DNA of 64,000 bases, taken from the NCBI RefSeq assembly GCF_018398875.1, contig NZ_JAGWDK010000001.1, positions 434,001 to 498,000 on the forward strand. The letters run 5' to 3'. Origin of the DNA: Bradyrhizobium sp. sGM-13. GTDB taxonomy: Bacteria > Pseudomonadota > Alphaproteobacteria > Rhizobiales > Xanthobacteraceae. The translations under genes were made by a program, and so were the position numbers. Shown piece after piece: positions 27,735 to 36,712 of the stretch. The number at the start of each line of letters is the position of its first letter. Positions within the stretch are counted from its first letter, which is position 1. A model generated the notes under the pieces. That model saw only the letters and a list, made by a program, of their open reading frames with translations, made no database searches and was not told the DNA's origin.

Positions 27735-29432
27735 TTATTCCGCGGCAACGCTTGGCGACGCCGGGCCGGCCGCAGCCATCTGCCTCAGCGCAAAGCGCCT
27801 CAGCTTGCCGGTCTCGGTCTTCGGCAGTTGCGCGACATATTCGATTGCACGCGGATATTTATAGGGTGCAATCGTCTGCTTGACATGATCCTGCAAGGCC
27901 TGCGTCAGCGCAGCGTCGGCAGCAGCTCCGCCGGCCAGAACCACGTAAGCCTTGACGATCATGCCCCGCGCCTCGTCAGGCGCGCCGACCACGCCGCATT
28001 CGGCGACCGCAGGATGCGACAGCAGCGCCGCTTCGACCTCGGGGCCTGCGATGTTGTAGCCGGAGGAAACGATCATGTCGTCCGAGCGGGCGACGAAGGA
28101 CAGCCGGCCATTCGCGTCGCGGACAAAGGTATCGCCCGTCAGGTTCCAGCCGTCGCGCACATAGTTCGACTGCCTCGCATCGGCGAGATAGCGGCAGCCG
28201 GTCGGTCCGCGCACCGCGAGCTTGCCGACGGTGCCAGGCGGCAATTCGTTCATATCGTCGTCGACGATTTTTGCCTCGTAGCCCGTCACGGGATGTCCCG
28301 TCGTCCCTGCCACCGCATCGCCGATCCGGTTGGTAATGAAAATGTGCAGCAATTCCGTGGAGCCAATGCCGTCGAGAATGGTCTTGCCGGTCTTGCGGGT
28401 CCAGCCTTCGAACACCGGCGCCGGCAATGTCTCGCCGGCGGAAACCGCCAGCCGCAGCGACGACAGGTCGGCGCCATTGTCCATCGCCGCCATCATCGCG
28501 CGATATGCGGTCGGCGAGGTAAAGCAGATCGTCGCCTTGTAGGTTTCGATGATCTTGACCATTTCGGGCGGCGACGCGTTTTCCAATAGCGTCGCCGTTG
28601 CGCCGAAGCGCAGGGGAAAGATTGCCAGCCCTCCGAGCCCGAAGGTAAAGGCCAGCGGCGGCGAGCCGACGAAAACGTCGTCCTCCGTAACGTTGAGCAC
28701 TTCCCTGGCATAGCCGTCCGCAATGATCATGAGGTCGCGATGGAAATGCATCGTCGCCTTCGGCTCGCCCGTCGTGCCCGAGGTAAATCCCAGCAGGGCG
28801 ACATCGTCGCGCCCTGTCTTCACCGCGTTGAACCGGACCGGCTTGTTCAGCGCCACCCGGTCGAGCTCGGCATCGTGGTTCGACGTTCCGTCGAAATTCA
28901 CCACCTGCTTCAGGAAGCGGCTGGTCTTCGCGCACGCGACCAGTTCGTCGGCGATGCGGCTGTCGGTCAGAGCCAGCGCAATCTCCGCCTTGTCGACGAT
29001 CTTGCTCAGCTCGCCGGCGCGCAGCATCGGCATCGTGTTGACGACGACGGCGCCTGCTTTTGTGGCCGCGAGCCACGCCGCGACCAACGCCGGGTTGTTG
29101 CCGGAGCGGATCAGGACGCGGTTGCCGGGCTTGACGCCGTAGTTCTCCACCAGCGCATGCGCGAGGCGGTTGGACCAGTCAGCCAATTCCTTGTAGGTGC
29201 GCTGGCGGCCGTTGCCGATCAGTGCGATCCGATCGCCCCAGCCTTCTTCGACGATCCGATCGGTCAGTTCGACTGCGGCGTTGAGATATTCGGGATACTG
29301 AAATTCCGGCCGATCGAGCAGCAGATCCGGCCATTGCTCTGACGGCGGCAGATTTCGCCGCGTAAAATCGTCGACGTGGCCCGACGGGCCGAGAGACCGA
29401 CCAAGGGTCCGGCTGGGAGTGCTACCTGACAT
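27735..29432 (-). CDS. abmG: 2-aminobenzoate-CoA ligase (benzoate-CoA ligase family)
   Basis: An AMP-forming acyl-CoA synthetase of about 565 residues. The P-loop-like AMP motif is LLGFTSGTTGEPKATMHFHR and the hinge region is RSDDMIVSSGYNIAGPEVEA, with the adenylation Lys near the end (LPKTETGKLRRFALRQ). The domain pattern with PPSEQWPDLL and SPPLAFTFGLGGLAIFPLRF is that of benzoate and 2-aminobenzoate-CoA ligases. Given kynureninase upstream and the fused monooxygenase/reductase downstream, anthranilate is the likely substrate. The ATG at 29432 gives the usual N-terminus (MSGSTPSRTL); an operator copy lies about 80 bp upstream. Confidence 0.88.
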   Translation of the reverse strand: MSGSTPSRTLGRSLGPSGHVDDFTRRNLPPSEQWPDLLLDRPEFQYPEYLNAAVELTDRIVEEGWGDRIALIGNGRQRTYKELADWSNRLAHALVENYGVKPGNRVLIRSGNNPALVAAWLAATKAGAVVVNTMPMLRAGELSKIVDKAEIALALTDSRIADELVACAKTSRFLKQVVNFDGTSNHDAELDRVALNKPVRFNAVKTGRDDVALLGFTSGTTGEPKATMHFHRDLMIIADGYAREVLNVTEDDVFVGSPPLAFTFGLGGLAIFPLRFGATATLLENASPPEMVKIIETYKATICFTSPTAYRAMMAAMDNGADLSSLRLAVSAGETLPAPVFEGWTRKTGKTILDGIGSTELLHIFITNRIGDAVAGTTGHPVTGYEAKIVDDDMNELPPGTVGKLAVRGPTGCRYLADARQSNYVRDGWNLTGDTFVRDANGRLSFVARSDDMIVSSGYNIAGPEVEAALLSHPAVAECGVVGAPDEARGMIVKAYVVLAGGAAADAALTQALQDHVKQTIAPYKYPRAIEYVAQLPKTETGKLRRFALRQMAAAGPASPSVAAE

Positions 29433-29513
29433 TTTCAATCTCCCCTCGCTTCCATCCATGAAAGGCTCGAGATCAATATCGAGGACGCCCGGCAACGCCG
29501 TCTCGACAAATCA

Positions 29514-29527
29514 TTTTAGGCTTAAAA
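29514..29527. promoter_or_regulatory. Palindrome-like operator upstream of the CoA ligase (site 2 of 6)
   Basis: TTTTAGG-CTTAAAA is a 14-bp near-perfect inverted repeat with one mismatched pair, 82 bp upstream of the ligase start. Its reverse complement shares TTTAAGCCTAAAA with the site in front of the fused monooxygenase gene. Confidence 0.6.
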
Positions 29528-29619
29528 CAATTGTTCGCAAGGGTGGAATCAAGGGTGGAATCGCGTATTCCCCACCTTCAGAGATTAACGGCCGCGCCCC
29601 GGCCTGGAACTCGTCTCCC

Positions 29620-31112
29620 TCAGGCGGCCCGGTAGTCCGGCGCCGCGGCGAGGAAGCGGCCGTAGGCGGCGGCATCGGGCGGGGTAAATTTCTCCACCAG
29701 CGGATTGCGCCGGCGTCCGGATACGCCGATGTCGGCCAGCAATTCGTCAAAATGCTTGAAATGATAGGGCGCGACGCACAGCCCGCCATAGATGCCGGCG
29801 GCCGGCCGCTCGACGCGCTTGAAATGCAGCATCATCTCGATGTTATCCCGCATCTCCTTGGGCGTCGGCTGACGGACGAGCTGGCCATCGGCATAGCGCA
29901 CCAGCCAGTTCGCGGCGAGGTCTGCGCACAGCACCGTGCAGAAGCTGGAGTTGAAGCCAACGAATCCCATCTCTGGCAGGTCCGGGTTGGCAATCAGCCG
30001 ATAGAACCGATACTGCCCGTCGGGATCGACCAGTCTGTCTCGGTAAGCCTGCGGCAGGAACGGCACACCCAGTTTGTAGCCGATCGCGAGCACGGCCACG
30101 TCGGCCTGGACGCGCTGCCCGCCGGTCATCACGATCGTATTGCTATCATAGCGCTCAAAACTGCCTCTGATGGCCTTAATGCGCTTGTCCGCGACCATCG
30201 GAAAGAATCCCGGCGTCGCGATCGGCACCGAGCAGTTGACGCCGTCTTCGATCCGCTCTTTCGGCACCATGTCGCATTTGCTGAGCTTGAGCTGAACTTT
30301 CAGAAGGCTCTCCAGCCCGCGCCAGTTGGCCCAGACGAGCGGTTTTGCCACCACATACGCGAACCGCGACATCGCGCCGATGCCCCAGCTCCGAAACATC
30401 TCCTCCTGCGCGCGGATGTAAAGAATGCGTTTGAAATTGACCAAGCCGCCGATGAAATAGGGAATCCGCCACACCGGCTCGCGGTACACCAGCGTCACTT
30501 CCGCCGCCCCGGAGTTGACCGCGTTGACGGCGATATCTGTCGCCGACTTCGAGCCGCCGAGCACGACGATCTTGCGGCCTTTGACGATAGCCGGGTCGTT
30601 GTATTGCGAGGAGTGCAGGATACGCCCGCCCTGCGCCTTGAAGGCGTCTTCGCCCGGCAGGCTGAGCATGTGCGGCTCATTGAACTGCCCGGTGCATACC
30701 GCGACGAAATCGAAGTCTTCGGGAGTGGTGCGGCCGTCCGGCCCACGCAGATCGAGCCGCCAGCCCGGCGCAGGATCGGGCCGACGATCCATTTGCACCA
30801 CGGTCGTGTTGAAGCACAGATGGCACCGAGGAGATCGTTGTCCTTTGCGTACTCAGTCAGGTAGGCATGGACCTGCGGACCTTTCGGCCATTCCGGATAA
30901 GAATCCGGCATCGCCTTGTCGGTGTAGCGGTATAGATCCTTCGGGCTCTGCGTTTGCACCTCGGGATAGGACCGCGCTGGCTCCCAGACGCCGCCAAGAT
31001 CGCCGCTGCGCTCGACGATCGTGATCTGATGTCCGCGCGCGGCGAAGGCTTTTGCGGCCGCAAGTCCGGATACGCCTGCGCCAATGACGCAGACTTTCTT
31101 TCGGCTGACCAT
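29620..31112 (-). pseudogene. Flavin-containing monooxygenase broken by a single-base frameshift
   Basis: A group B flavoprotein monooxygenase (FMO/Baeyer-Villiger type). The first frame, from 31112, has the FAD fingerprint VCVIGAGVSGLAAAKAFAAR and VWEPARSYPEVQTQSP; the second, ending at 29620, has the FMO-type GGRILHSSQYND and the NADPH fingerprint VVLGGSKSATDIAV. The frames meet near 30815-30825: ...NDLLGAI in one, LCFNTTVVQMDRR in the other. The span is 1,493 bp; adding one base gives a continuous 497-residue protein, a normal FMO size. No other stop or lesion is visible, so this is a young mutation or a sequence error. Substrate unknown; it follows a cupin gene on the same strand. Confidence 0.8.
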
Positions 31113-31145
31113 GACGACGTCTCCAGCGAGGATGAGTTCAGCGAG

Positions 31146-31595
31146 CTATTCGTTGGCCTCGGGCGGCAAAAAGTTCACTTCATGCTGCGCCGAGATCCGG
31201 ACCACTTCTTCGGGATCGGTCAGATTGTGAAGCTGGTTGAACAGCGCTTCGAGCTTCTGCATCGGCGACACCCAGAACAGCGCGCGGGCCGGCTTGTCTG
31301 CTTTGTTGAAGTAGCCATGCGGGATGCCACGCGGCATCCGAACCAGGTCGCCGGCCTTGGCCTGCACCCAGACGCCGTCGAGCTTGAGATCGAGAACGCC
31401 CTCCTGCACCAGGATGAATTCATCCTGCGTGGGATGAACGTGCACCGGCACGAATTGTCCGGGCTCGCTGTTGGTCTCGAAGGCGAAGGTTGAATCGGTC
31501 ACGGCCTTGGGGAAGTAGACCTGACCGAGAATATTCCAGGTCTTGCCGCCGTAGCCGGTGCCCTTGGGGGTGATGCCTTTTTCGAGCGCTGCCAT
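31146..31595 (-). CDS. Cupin-domain protein, copy A
   Basis: A 149-residue single-domain cupin. Cupin motif 1 is seen as PVHVHPTQDEFILVQEG (two His, Glu) and motif 2 as PRGIPHGYFNK (His), so a metal site is probably intact. The C-terminal part (RALFWVSPMQKLEALFNQLH) is shared with a second cupin at 34815-35270; the two are paralogues. It precedes the flavin monooxygenase gene by 33 bp. I chose the ATG at 31595, since the frame upstream to 31772 is not family-like. The activity is unknown; dioxygenase, isomerase or binding roles are all possible. Confidence 0.82.
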   Translation of the reverse strand: MAALEKGITPKGTGYGGKTWNILGQVYFPKAVTDSTFAFETNSEPGQFVPVHVHPTQDEFILVQEGVLDLKLDGVWVQAKAGDLVRMPRGIPHGYFNKADKPARALFWVSPMQKLEALFNQLHNLTDPEEVVRISAQHEVNFLPPEANE

Positions 31596-31816
31596 ATCGC
31601 CCCTCCTCTCGCAGTTGATGTGGTTGCGACGTCTGAAGATAGTTCGCGCAGGCTGGATCGGGCCGAAGCGGTCGTCTAGCCGGAAAACGAATCCGGCCGG
31701 CTTCGCGCGAGATTTTTCAGATTGCTGCGGCGCAGAATGACGAACAGACCGCGTTGCCTTCCGACCAGGCACCCACGACTACCAAATCGCCTTTCCAACC
31801 ACGGCTCCGAGAGATA

Positions 31817-31830
31817 TTATAGGCTTCAAA
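31817..31830. promoter_or_regulatory. Operator-like site upstream of the AraC-type gene (site 3 of 6)
   Basis: TTATAGG-CTTCAAA, a weaker copy of the shared motif, lies 20 bp before the GTG start of the AraC-type regulator and about 220 bp upstream of the divergent cupin gene. AT-rich flanks (TATTAT on the left, TAAT on the right) could double as a -10 region. Confidence 0.5.
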
Positions 31831-31849
31831 TAATGCGGAGGGCGGGGCC

Positions 31850-32869
31850 GTGGAGACGGGCACCAGCACTGTCAGCCATGACCCAACCGTCCGGCTGGCG
31901 GCATTCAACCGCGTTTCGACCGACAGCGTCGATGCTGCCGCCGACGCGGTGGGGCGGATATTCTGCCCGCATCGACTGACGCCCGAGCAAACGACATCAT
32001 CTGAGTTCTTTGCGTTGCACAACAGCGCCGTCTTTGGCGGCTTATCGGTCAACTACGTCGCCTATGGCGGATCGGTGTCGATCGACCCCGGCTGCCTCGA
32101 ACGCTTCTTCCTGTTGCAAATCCCCGTGCACAGTTCGGCGCGGATCCAAACCGCCTCGCGCGACATCACAACCGCCCCAGGCGCCAGCGCCTCACTTTTG
32201 TCGCCGACGATCCCGACGCGAATGACTTGGCAGAGCAATTGCGCGCAGATCATTCTGCTGGTCGACCGCCGCCTGATAGAGCATCGGGCCGCGGCGTTAT
32301 CGGGGCGACCGGCAGGCGCGGTCGAATTCGAGCCCGCGGTCGACCTCTCCTCCGCAGCCGGCCGCGCGCTTCAGTCACAGATCCTGGAGTTCGTCGATCT
32401 TGCCGAATGCCTCGGACCGCAGCAGCGGCTGTCGCCGATAACAGCAGCCAATATGCGCGAGACGTTGTTGGGTGCTTTGCTCCACGGCCAGCATCACAGC
32501 GCCAGCGACGCGATCGAGCGGTTTGGCGGCCGGGCCGAAACGCTGCCGCAATCGTTGCGACGGGCGCGCGAGTTCTTATCCGCGCACGCGGACGAGCCGC
32601 TCGATCTCGCGCAGCTTGCTGCAGCCGCAGGCACGGGCATCCGTGCGCTACAGCTCGGCTTCCGGCGGCATTTCGGAACGTCGATCTCGGAGATGCTGCG
32701 CGACATCCGGCTGGCGCATCTCAATGTCAGATTGACCGCTGCCTCCCCTGACGAAAGCATCACCGATATCGCATTCGAGCTCGGCTTTACACACCTCAGC
32801 CGGATGGCAAGCGCCTATCGCGCCAAGTTCGGCGAAACGCCGTCGGCGACTATGCGCGGGATGAACTAG
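31850..32869 (+). CDS. AraC-family transcriptional regulator
   Basis: 339 residues from a GTG with GGAGG upstream. The N-terminal half matches the AraC-binding-like domain of regulators for aromatic catabolism (SSEFFALHNSAVFGGLSVNY, then FFLLQIPVHSSARI). The C-terminal double helix-turn-helix is typical: LDLAQLAAAAGTGIRALQLG and ITDIAFELGFTHLSRMASAY followed by KFGETPSA. It is divergent from the cupin/monooxygenase pair and sits in the anthranilate block, so it is probably an activator responding to an aromatic acid. Confidence 0.9.
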   Translation: METGTSTVSHDPTVRLAAFNRVSTDSVDAAADAVGRIFCPHRLTPEQTTSSEFFALHNSAVFGGLSVNYVAYGGSVSIDPGCLERFFLLQIPVHSSARIQTASRDITTAPGASASLLSPTIPTRMTWQSNCAQIILLVDRRLIEHRAAALSGRPAGAVEFEPAVDLSSAAGRALQSQILEFVDLAECLGPQQRLSPITAANMRETLLGALLHGQHHSASDAIERFGGRAETLPQSLRRAREFLSAHADEPLDLAQLAAAAGTGIRALQLGFRRHFGTSISEMLRDIRLAHLNVRLTAASPDESITDIAFELGFTHLSRMASAYRAKFGETPSATMRGMN

Positions 32870-32911
32870 CGTCCGGCGAGTTGCTCAACGGATCCTCCGC
32901 GGCGTCGGATA

Positions 32912-33406
32912 TCAGGGGGTCCGCGCCCTCGCGGCCTTCTGCGCCGAAGTTTTGGTCTTGGCCAAGAGGCGCATCAGCTCGCGGACATCCTTCGGCGTCA
33001 GGTCTCCGAAAATATCGGCGATCCATAGTTCGTGCTCTGCCGCCATCTTGCGGAATTCGGCACGGCCGGCCTTGGTTAGCCGGATCACCTGCACGCGGCG
33101 GTCGACCTCCGAGGTGCGGCGGTCGAGATGCCCGGATTCGACCAGGCGCTCGACGAGGCCAGTGACGTTGCCATTCGAAACCATCATCCGCTTCGAGACA
33201 TCGGACAGCGTCATGCCCTCCGGCACCTTGTCGAGCTGGGCCATCAGGTCGAACCGCGGCAGCGTGACGTCGAAGCGCTCGCGCAAGCGGCTGCGTACCT
33301 CGCCTTCGATCAGGGTCGTGCAGGTCAGGAGGCGAAGCCACAGCCTGAGTTCGTCGCCATGATGCTCCGGGAGCTCGACGGCCTTGGTCTCTGAATCGAG
33401 AGTCAT
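32912..33406 (-). CDS. MarR-family transcriptional regulator
   Basis: A 164-residue winged-helix regulator. The DNA-binding part is MTLSDVSKRMMVSNGNVTGL (recognition helix region) and the wing is DRRTSEVDRRVQVIRLTKAG, the DxRxxxxxLT signature. MarR proteins with this layout control benzoate, coumarate and similar pathways, often by binding the aryl-CoA product. It is divergent from the binding-protein gene, and the gap between them carries one copy of the motif found at five other promoters, so it is the best candidate for the cluster repressor. Confidence 0.9.
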   Translation of the reverse strand: MTLDSETKAVELPEHHGDELRLWLRLLTCTTLIEGEVRSRLRERFDVTLPRFDLMAQLDKVPEGMTLSDVSKRMMVSNGNVTGLVERLVESGHLDRRTSEVDRRVQVIRLTKAGRAEFRKMAAEHELWIADIFGDLTPKDVRELMRLLAKTKTSAQKAARARTP

Positions 33407-33478
33407 GATCCTATCTTGTCTGGGTTGGGCGTTCGGCGAGCCCGAACAGAGCGCTTCTCGGGATCATTGTCCAGATTT

Positions 33479-33499
33479 CTTTAAGTTTCAAGCAATTGG
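33479..33499. promoter_or_regulatory. Operator-like site between MarR and binding-protein genes (site 4 of 6)
   Basis: CTTTAAG followed directly by TTTCAAG-CAATTGG. The half TTTCAAG (33486-33492) equals the left arm of the perfect palindrome at kynU; the right arm is degenerate. A tandem TTTAAG/TTTCAAG suggests more than one bound dimer or an autoregulatory site. Confidence 0.5.
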
Positions 33500-33617
33500 C
33501 GCATGGCTTGCATGGATGTGTTGTGCTTGCGGGTGCCGTCGCCGTCAGAATAAGCTGCGCCCCGAGCATTTGATGTAGCGCAGGTTTTGGCTGCCGAGCC
33601 GCCGAACGGAGGAACAA

Positions 33618-34793
33618 ATGAAGCAGTCTTTCAAACTGACAGGGCTTGCCGTTTTGCTGGGGTTTGCCACCGCTCCGGCCGCAGCGCAGGAGAAGATCAA
33701 GATCGGCGTGATCACGACCTTGTCCGGCCCGGCGGCCGTACTCGGCCAGCAATCCCGCGACGGCTTCCAGCTCGCGGTCAAGGAGCTCGGCGGCAAAATG
33801 GCCGGCAAGGACGTCGAGGTGATCGTCGTCGACGATGAACTCAAGCCCGATGGCGCCGTGACCAAGGCCAAGGGCCTGCTCGAGCGCGAGACGGTGGATT
33901 TCGTCGTCGGGCCGATCTTCTCCAACATCCTGCAGGCCATTCACCGGCCAGTGACGGGGAACAAGACGTTCCTGATCAGCCCGAACGCGGGGCCGTCGAG
34001 CTATGCCGGCAAGGAGTGCAGTCCGTTCTTCTACGTGACCTCGTACCAGAACGACCAGGTTCACGAGATCCTCGGCAAGGTCGCCCAGGACCGCGGCTAC
34101 AAGCGCGTGTACGTGCTGGTGCCGAACTATCAGGCCGGAAAGGATTCGGCGGCCGGATTCAAGCTCGACTACAAGGGCGAGATCGTCGAGGAGAGCTATA
34201 CCCCGCTCGGCACGCTGGATTTCCAGGTCGAACTGACCAAGATCGCCTCCGCCAAGGTCGATGCGCTGTTCACCTTCATGCCGGGCGGCATGGGCGTCGG
34301 CCTCGTCAAACAGTACCGGCAGGCCGGCCTCGCCGACAAGATCCCGGTGCTGTCGGCGTTCACGGTCGACGAATCGACCCTGCCCGCGCAGCAGGATGCC
34401 GCCGTCGGCATGTTCGGCGGCGCCAACTGGGCGCCGAACATGGACAATCCCCACAGCAAAAAATTCGTCGCTGCGTACGAGGCTGCCTATAACAGCGTGC
34501 CCGGCACCTACGCCATGCAGGGCTATGATACGGCCATGCTGATCGACAGCGCGGTGAAGGCGGTGAAGGGCGATCTGAAGAACAAGGACGCTGTCTCGGC
34601 AGCGCTGAAGAGGGCCGAGTTCACTTCGCTGCGCGGCGACTTCAAGTTCAACGTGAACGGCTATCCGATCCAGAATTTTTATCTGACCAAGGTCGCCAAG
34701 CGTCCGGACGGCAAATTCCAGACCGAGATCGTCGAGAAGGTGTTTTCCAATTACGGCGATCGCTATGCCAAGGATTGCACGCCCGCGAAATAA
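33618..34793 (+). CDS. ABC transporter substrate-binding protein, branched-chain amino acid (LivK) type
   Basis: A 391-residue periplasmic binding protein. The signal peptide is clear (MKQSFKLTGLAVLLGFATAP to AAAQ). The mature start KIKIGVITTLSGPAAVLGQQ and the later VDFVVGPIFSNILQAIHRPV belong to the LivK/HAAT family that takes up amino acids, amides and aromatic acids. No permease or ATPase gene is nearby, so it must use subunits encoded elsewhere. Its position suggests a ligand such as anthranilate, kynurenine or another aromatic acid. GGAGGAAC precedes the ATG. A cupin gene follows by 21 bp. Confidence 0.92.
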   Translation: MKQSFKLTGLAVLLGFATAPAAAQEKIKIGVITTLSGPAAVLGQQSRDGFQLAVKELGGKMAGKDVEVIVVDDELKPDGAVTKAKGLLERETVDFVVGPIFSNILQAIHRPVTGNKTFLISPNAGPSSYAGKECSPFFYVTSYQNDQVHEILGKVAQDRGYKRVYVLVPNYQAGKDSAAGFKLDYKGEIVEESYTPLGTLDFQVELTKIASAKVDALFTFMPGGMGVGLVKQYRQAGLADKIPVLSAFTVDESTLPAQQDAAVGMFGGANWAPNMDNPHSKKFVAAYEAAYNSVPGTYAMQGYDTAMLIDSAVKAVKGDLKNKDAVSAALKRAEFTSLRGDFKFNVNGYPIQNFYLTKVAKRPDGKFQTEIVEKVFSNYGDRYAKDCTPAK

Positions 34794-34814
34794 CAATCGA
34801 GAGGGAGCGATACC

Positions 34815-35270
34815 ATGAAGACTGAAATCGCCGGCATTACCCGCGCCAACGAGGGAATCCAGGGAATTTCCTGGAGCATTCTCGGCCAGACCTATGTGCC
34901 GAAGAGCATCACCGAGCATTCCTTCTCCTGGCATGCGACGTTGCCGCCCGAGACTTTTGTGCCGCCGCACATCCATCCCGATCAGGACGAGTATCTCTAC
35001 ATCCTGGAAGGACAGCTCGACTTTTTCCTCGACGGCGCCGATACGCAGGCTACCCCCGGCGATCTGGTGCGGCTGCCGATGGGCAAGCCGCACGGCATCT
35101 TCAACAAGTCGGGACGGACCGCGAAGACGCTGTTCTGGGTCTCGCCGACGCAGCGGCTCTACGACCTATTCTGGGCGATCCACAACATGAAGGAGCAGAC
35201 GCCGGACGCGGTGGTGGCGCTGGCGGCCGAGCACAACATCCACTTCCTGCCGCCGCCTCCGGGGGCGTGA
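34815..35270 (+). CDS. Cupin-domain protein, copy B
   Basis: A 151-residue cupin paralogous to the one at 31146-31595 along its whole length. Metal-site motifs are PPHIHPDQDEYLYILEG (two His, Glu) and PMGKPHGIFNK (His). It follows the binding-protein gene by 21 bp on the same strand, with GAGGGAG before the ATG, so the two are co-transcribed. Shared ends such as LFWVSPTQRLYDLF and HFLPPPP show common descent with copy A. Function unknown. Confidence 0.82.
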   Translation: MKTEIAGITRANEGIQGISWSILGQTYVPKSITEHSFSWHATLPPETFVPPHIHPDQDEYLYILEGQLDFFLDGADTQATPGDLVRLPMGKPHGIFNKSGRTAKTLFWVSPTQRLYDLFWAIHNMKEQTPDAVVALAAEHNIHFLPPPPGA

Positions 35271-35271
35271 G

Positions 35272-36525
35272 TTACGCCCGCACCGCTGCGAGCCCGACCT
35301 GCGGCGGGGCGAAGCCGGCCTTTGACGCATAGCCGCGCACGATCGCCTCGCGCTGGGCGTGGCTCAGCACCTTTTCGATATCGGTAAAGCCGTCCGGCGC
35401 CAGTTGCTCGACAGCGTCGATCACGCCTTCGGGACCACCGCGACGGTTCGCGCGCACGATCTCCGCGGTCATCGGCAGGCGCTTCTTCTCATAGGCGACC
35501 AGCGCCTGGCGCGGATGTTCGGCGCGCGCCAGTTCATCGGCCAGCGCCCGCGCGTCGAGGATCGCCTGCGAGGCGCCATTCGATCCGACCGGATACATCG
35601 GGTGCGCGGCGTCGCCGAGCAGCGTGACGCGTCCCCGAGTCCAGTACGGCAGAGGATCGCGGTCGCAGCACGGATATTCGTAAAATTCCGGCGTCGCCGA
35701 GATCAGGCTACGCACGTCGACATATGGCACCTTGAAGCGCTCGACATGCGGCATCAGCTCCTCGCGCTTGCCGGGCCGCGACCAGTCCTCGCGGCGCGGC
35801 GGCGGCGAATTGCCGTCGCCGATCTTCACCATGACAGCCCAATTGGTCAGCCGGCTCGATGGACTCGAGCCTTCCGCAATCGGATACACCACGACCTTGG
35901 CATTCAGCCCGCCGGCCACGATCATGGAGCGGCCGGTCAGGAATGCAGGCCAGTCGCGCGCGCCGCGCCACAGCATATGTCCGTTCCAGCACGGCGGTCC
36001 CTCGTCCGGAAATAGCATCTCGCGCACGCGCGAATGAATGCCGTCGGCGCCGATCAAAATATCGCCGCGCGCGGTTTTGACATGGGCGCCGGTGCGGTCG
36101 AAGAAGTGCGCGACCACGCCGCCCTCATGCTGCGTAAACGCGCCGAGACGGCAACCGGTGTGGATCGCCTGGTGGCCGAGCCGTTCCTCGACGGCGCGAT
36201 GAATCACGCTTTGCAGGCGGCCGCGGTGGACCGAGAATTGCGGCACGTCGTGTCCGGCATCAAGGCCGCGCGGCTCACGCCAGACTTCCTGGCCGTGGCG
36301 GCTGAGATAGTACAGTTGATCGGTGCGAACAGCGGCGGCATCGAGCCGGTCCAACAAGCCGAGGGCGGTCAATTCTCTGATCGCATGCGGCAGCGTGTTG
36401 ATGCCGACGCCGAGTTCGCGGATGGCGTCGGACTGCTCGAACACCTCGCAATCGATGCCGCGGGCGCGCAGCATCAGCGCGGTGGTAAGGCCTCCGATGC
36501 CGCCTCCGACGATGATCGCTTTCAT
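35272..36525 (-). CDS. FAD-dependent aromatic-type monooxygenase
   Basis: A group A flavoprotein hydroxylase of 417 residues. It starts with the FAD fingerprint KAIIVGGGIGGLTTALML, has the DG motif ARGDILIGADGIHSRVRE (about residues 158-175) and the GD motif GRVTLLGDAAHPMYPVGSNG (about 302-321). Members hydroxylate salicylate, hydroxybenzoates or related rings; the substrate cannot be set here. The stop nearly abuts the convergent cupin stop (1 bp). It stands alone upstream of a hairpin-rich repeat. A role on a side product of the anthranilate route is possible. Confidence 0.88.
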   Translation of the reverse strand: MKAIIVGGGIGGLTTALMLRARGIDCEVFEQSDAIRELGVGINTLPHAIRELTALGLLDRLDAAAVRTDQLYYLSRHGQEVWREPRGLDAGHDVPQFSVHRGRLQSVIHRAVEERLGHQAIHTGCRLGAFTQHEGGVVAHFFDRTGAHVKTARGDILIGADGIHSRVREMLFPDEGPPCWNGHMLWRGARDWPAFLTGRSMIVAGGLNAKVVVYPIAEGSSPSSRLTNWAVMVKIGDGNSPPPRREDWSRPGKREELMPHVERFKVPYVDVRSLISATPEFYEYPCCDRDPLPYWTRGRVTLLGDAAHPMYPVGSNGASQAILDARALADELARAEHPRQALVAYEKKRLPMTAEIVRANRRGGPEGVIDAVEQLAPDGFTDIEKVLSHAQREAIVRGYASKAGFAPPQVGLAAVRA

Positions 36526-36553
36526 GCGCGTAACTCCAACTCTCCATCTTCAA

Positions 36554-36690
36554 CCTCGCCCCGCTTGCGGGGAGAGGTCGGATCGCCGTTGCGATCCGGG
36601 TGAGGGGTACCGGACTCACCGCGTTCACTGCTTGCGGTGAGAGCCCCTCACCCCGACCCTCTCCCCGCGAAGGCGGGGAGAGGGAGGGAT
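36554..36690. repeat. Hairpin-rich intergenic repeat element
   Basis: Four inverted repeats follow one another: CCCCGCTTGCGGGG (36559-36572), GGATCGCCGTTGCGATCC (36580-36597), TCACCGC to GCGGTGA (36616-36640) and a 12-bp perfect stem CCCTCTCCCCGC with GCGGGGAGAGGG (36657-36684). The outer parts are also mutually complementary. The layout resembles the dispersed palindromic repeats common between genes in Bradyrhizobium. It lies between two minus-strand flavoenzyme genes and could end or process the transcript. Confidence 0.75.
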
Positions 36691-36712
36691 CGAGCCAAGC
36701 CTGCCATTCGGC

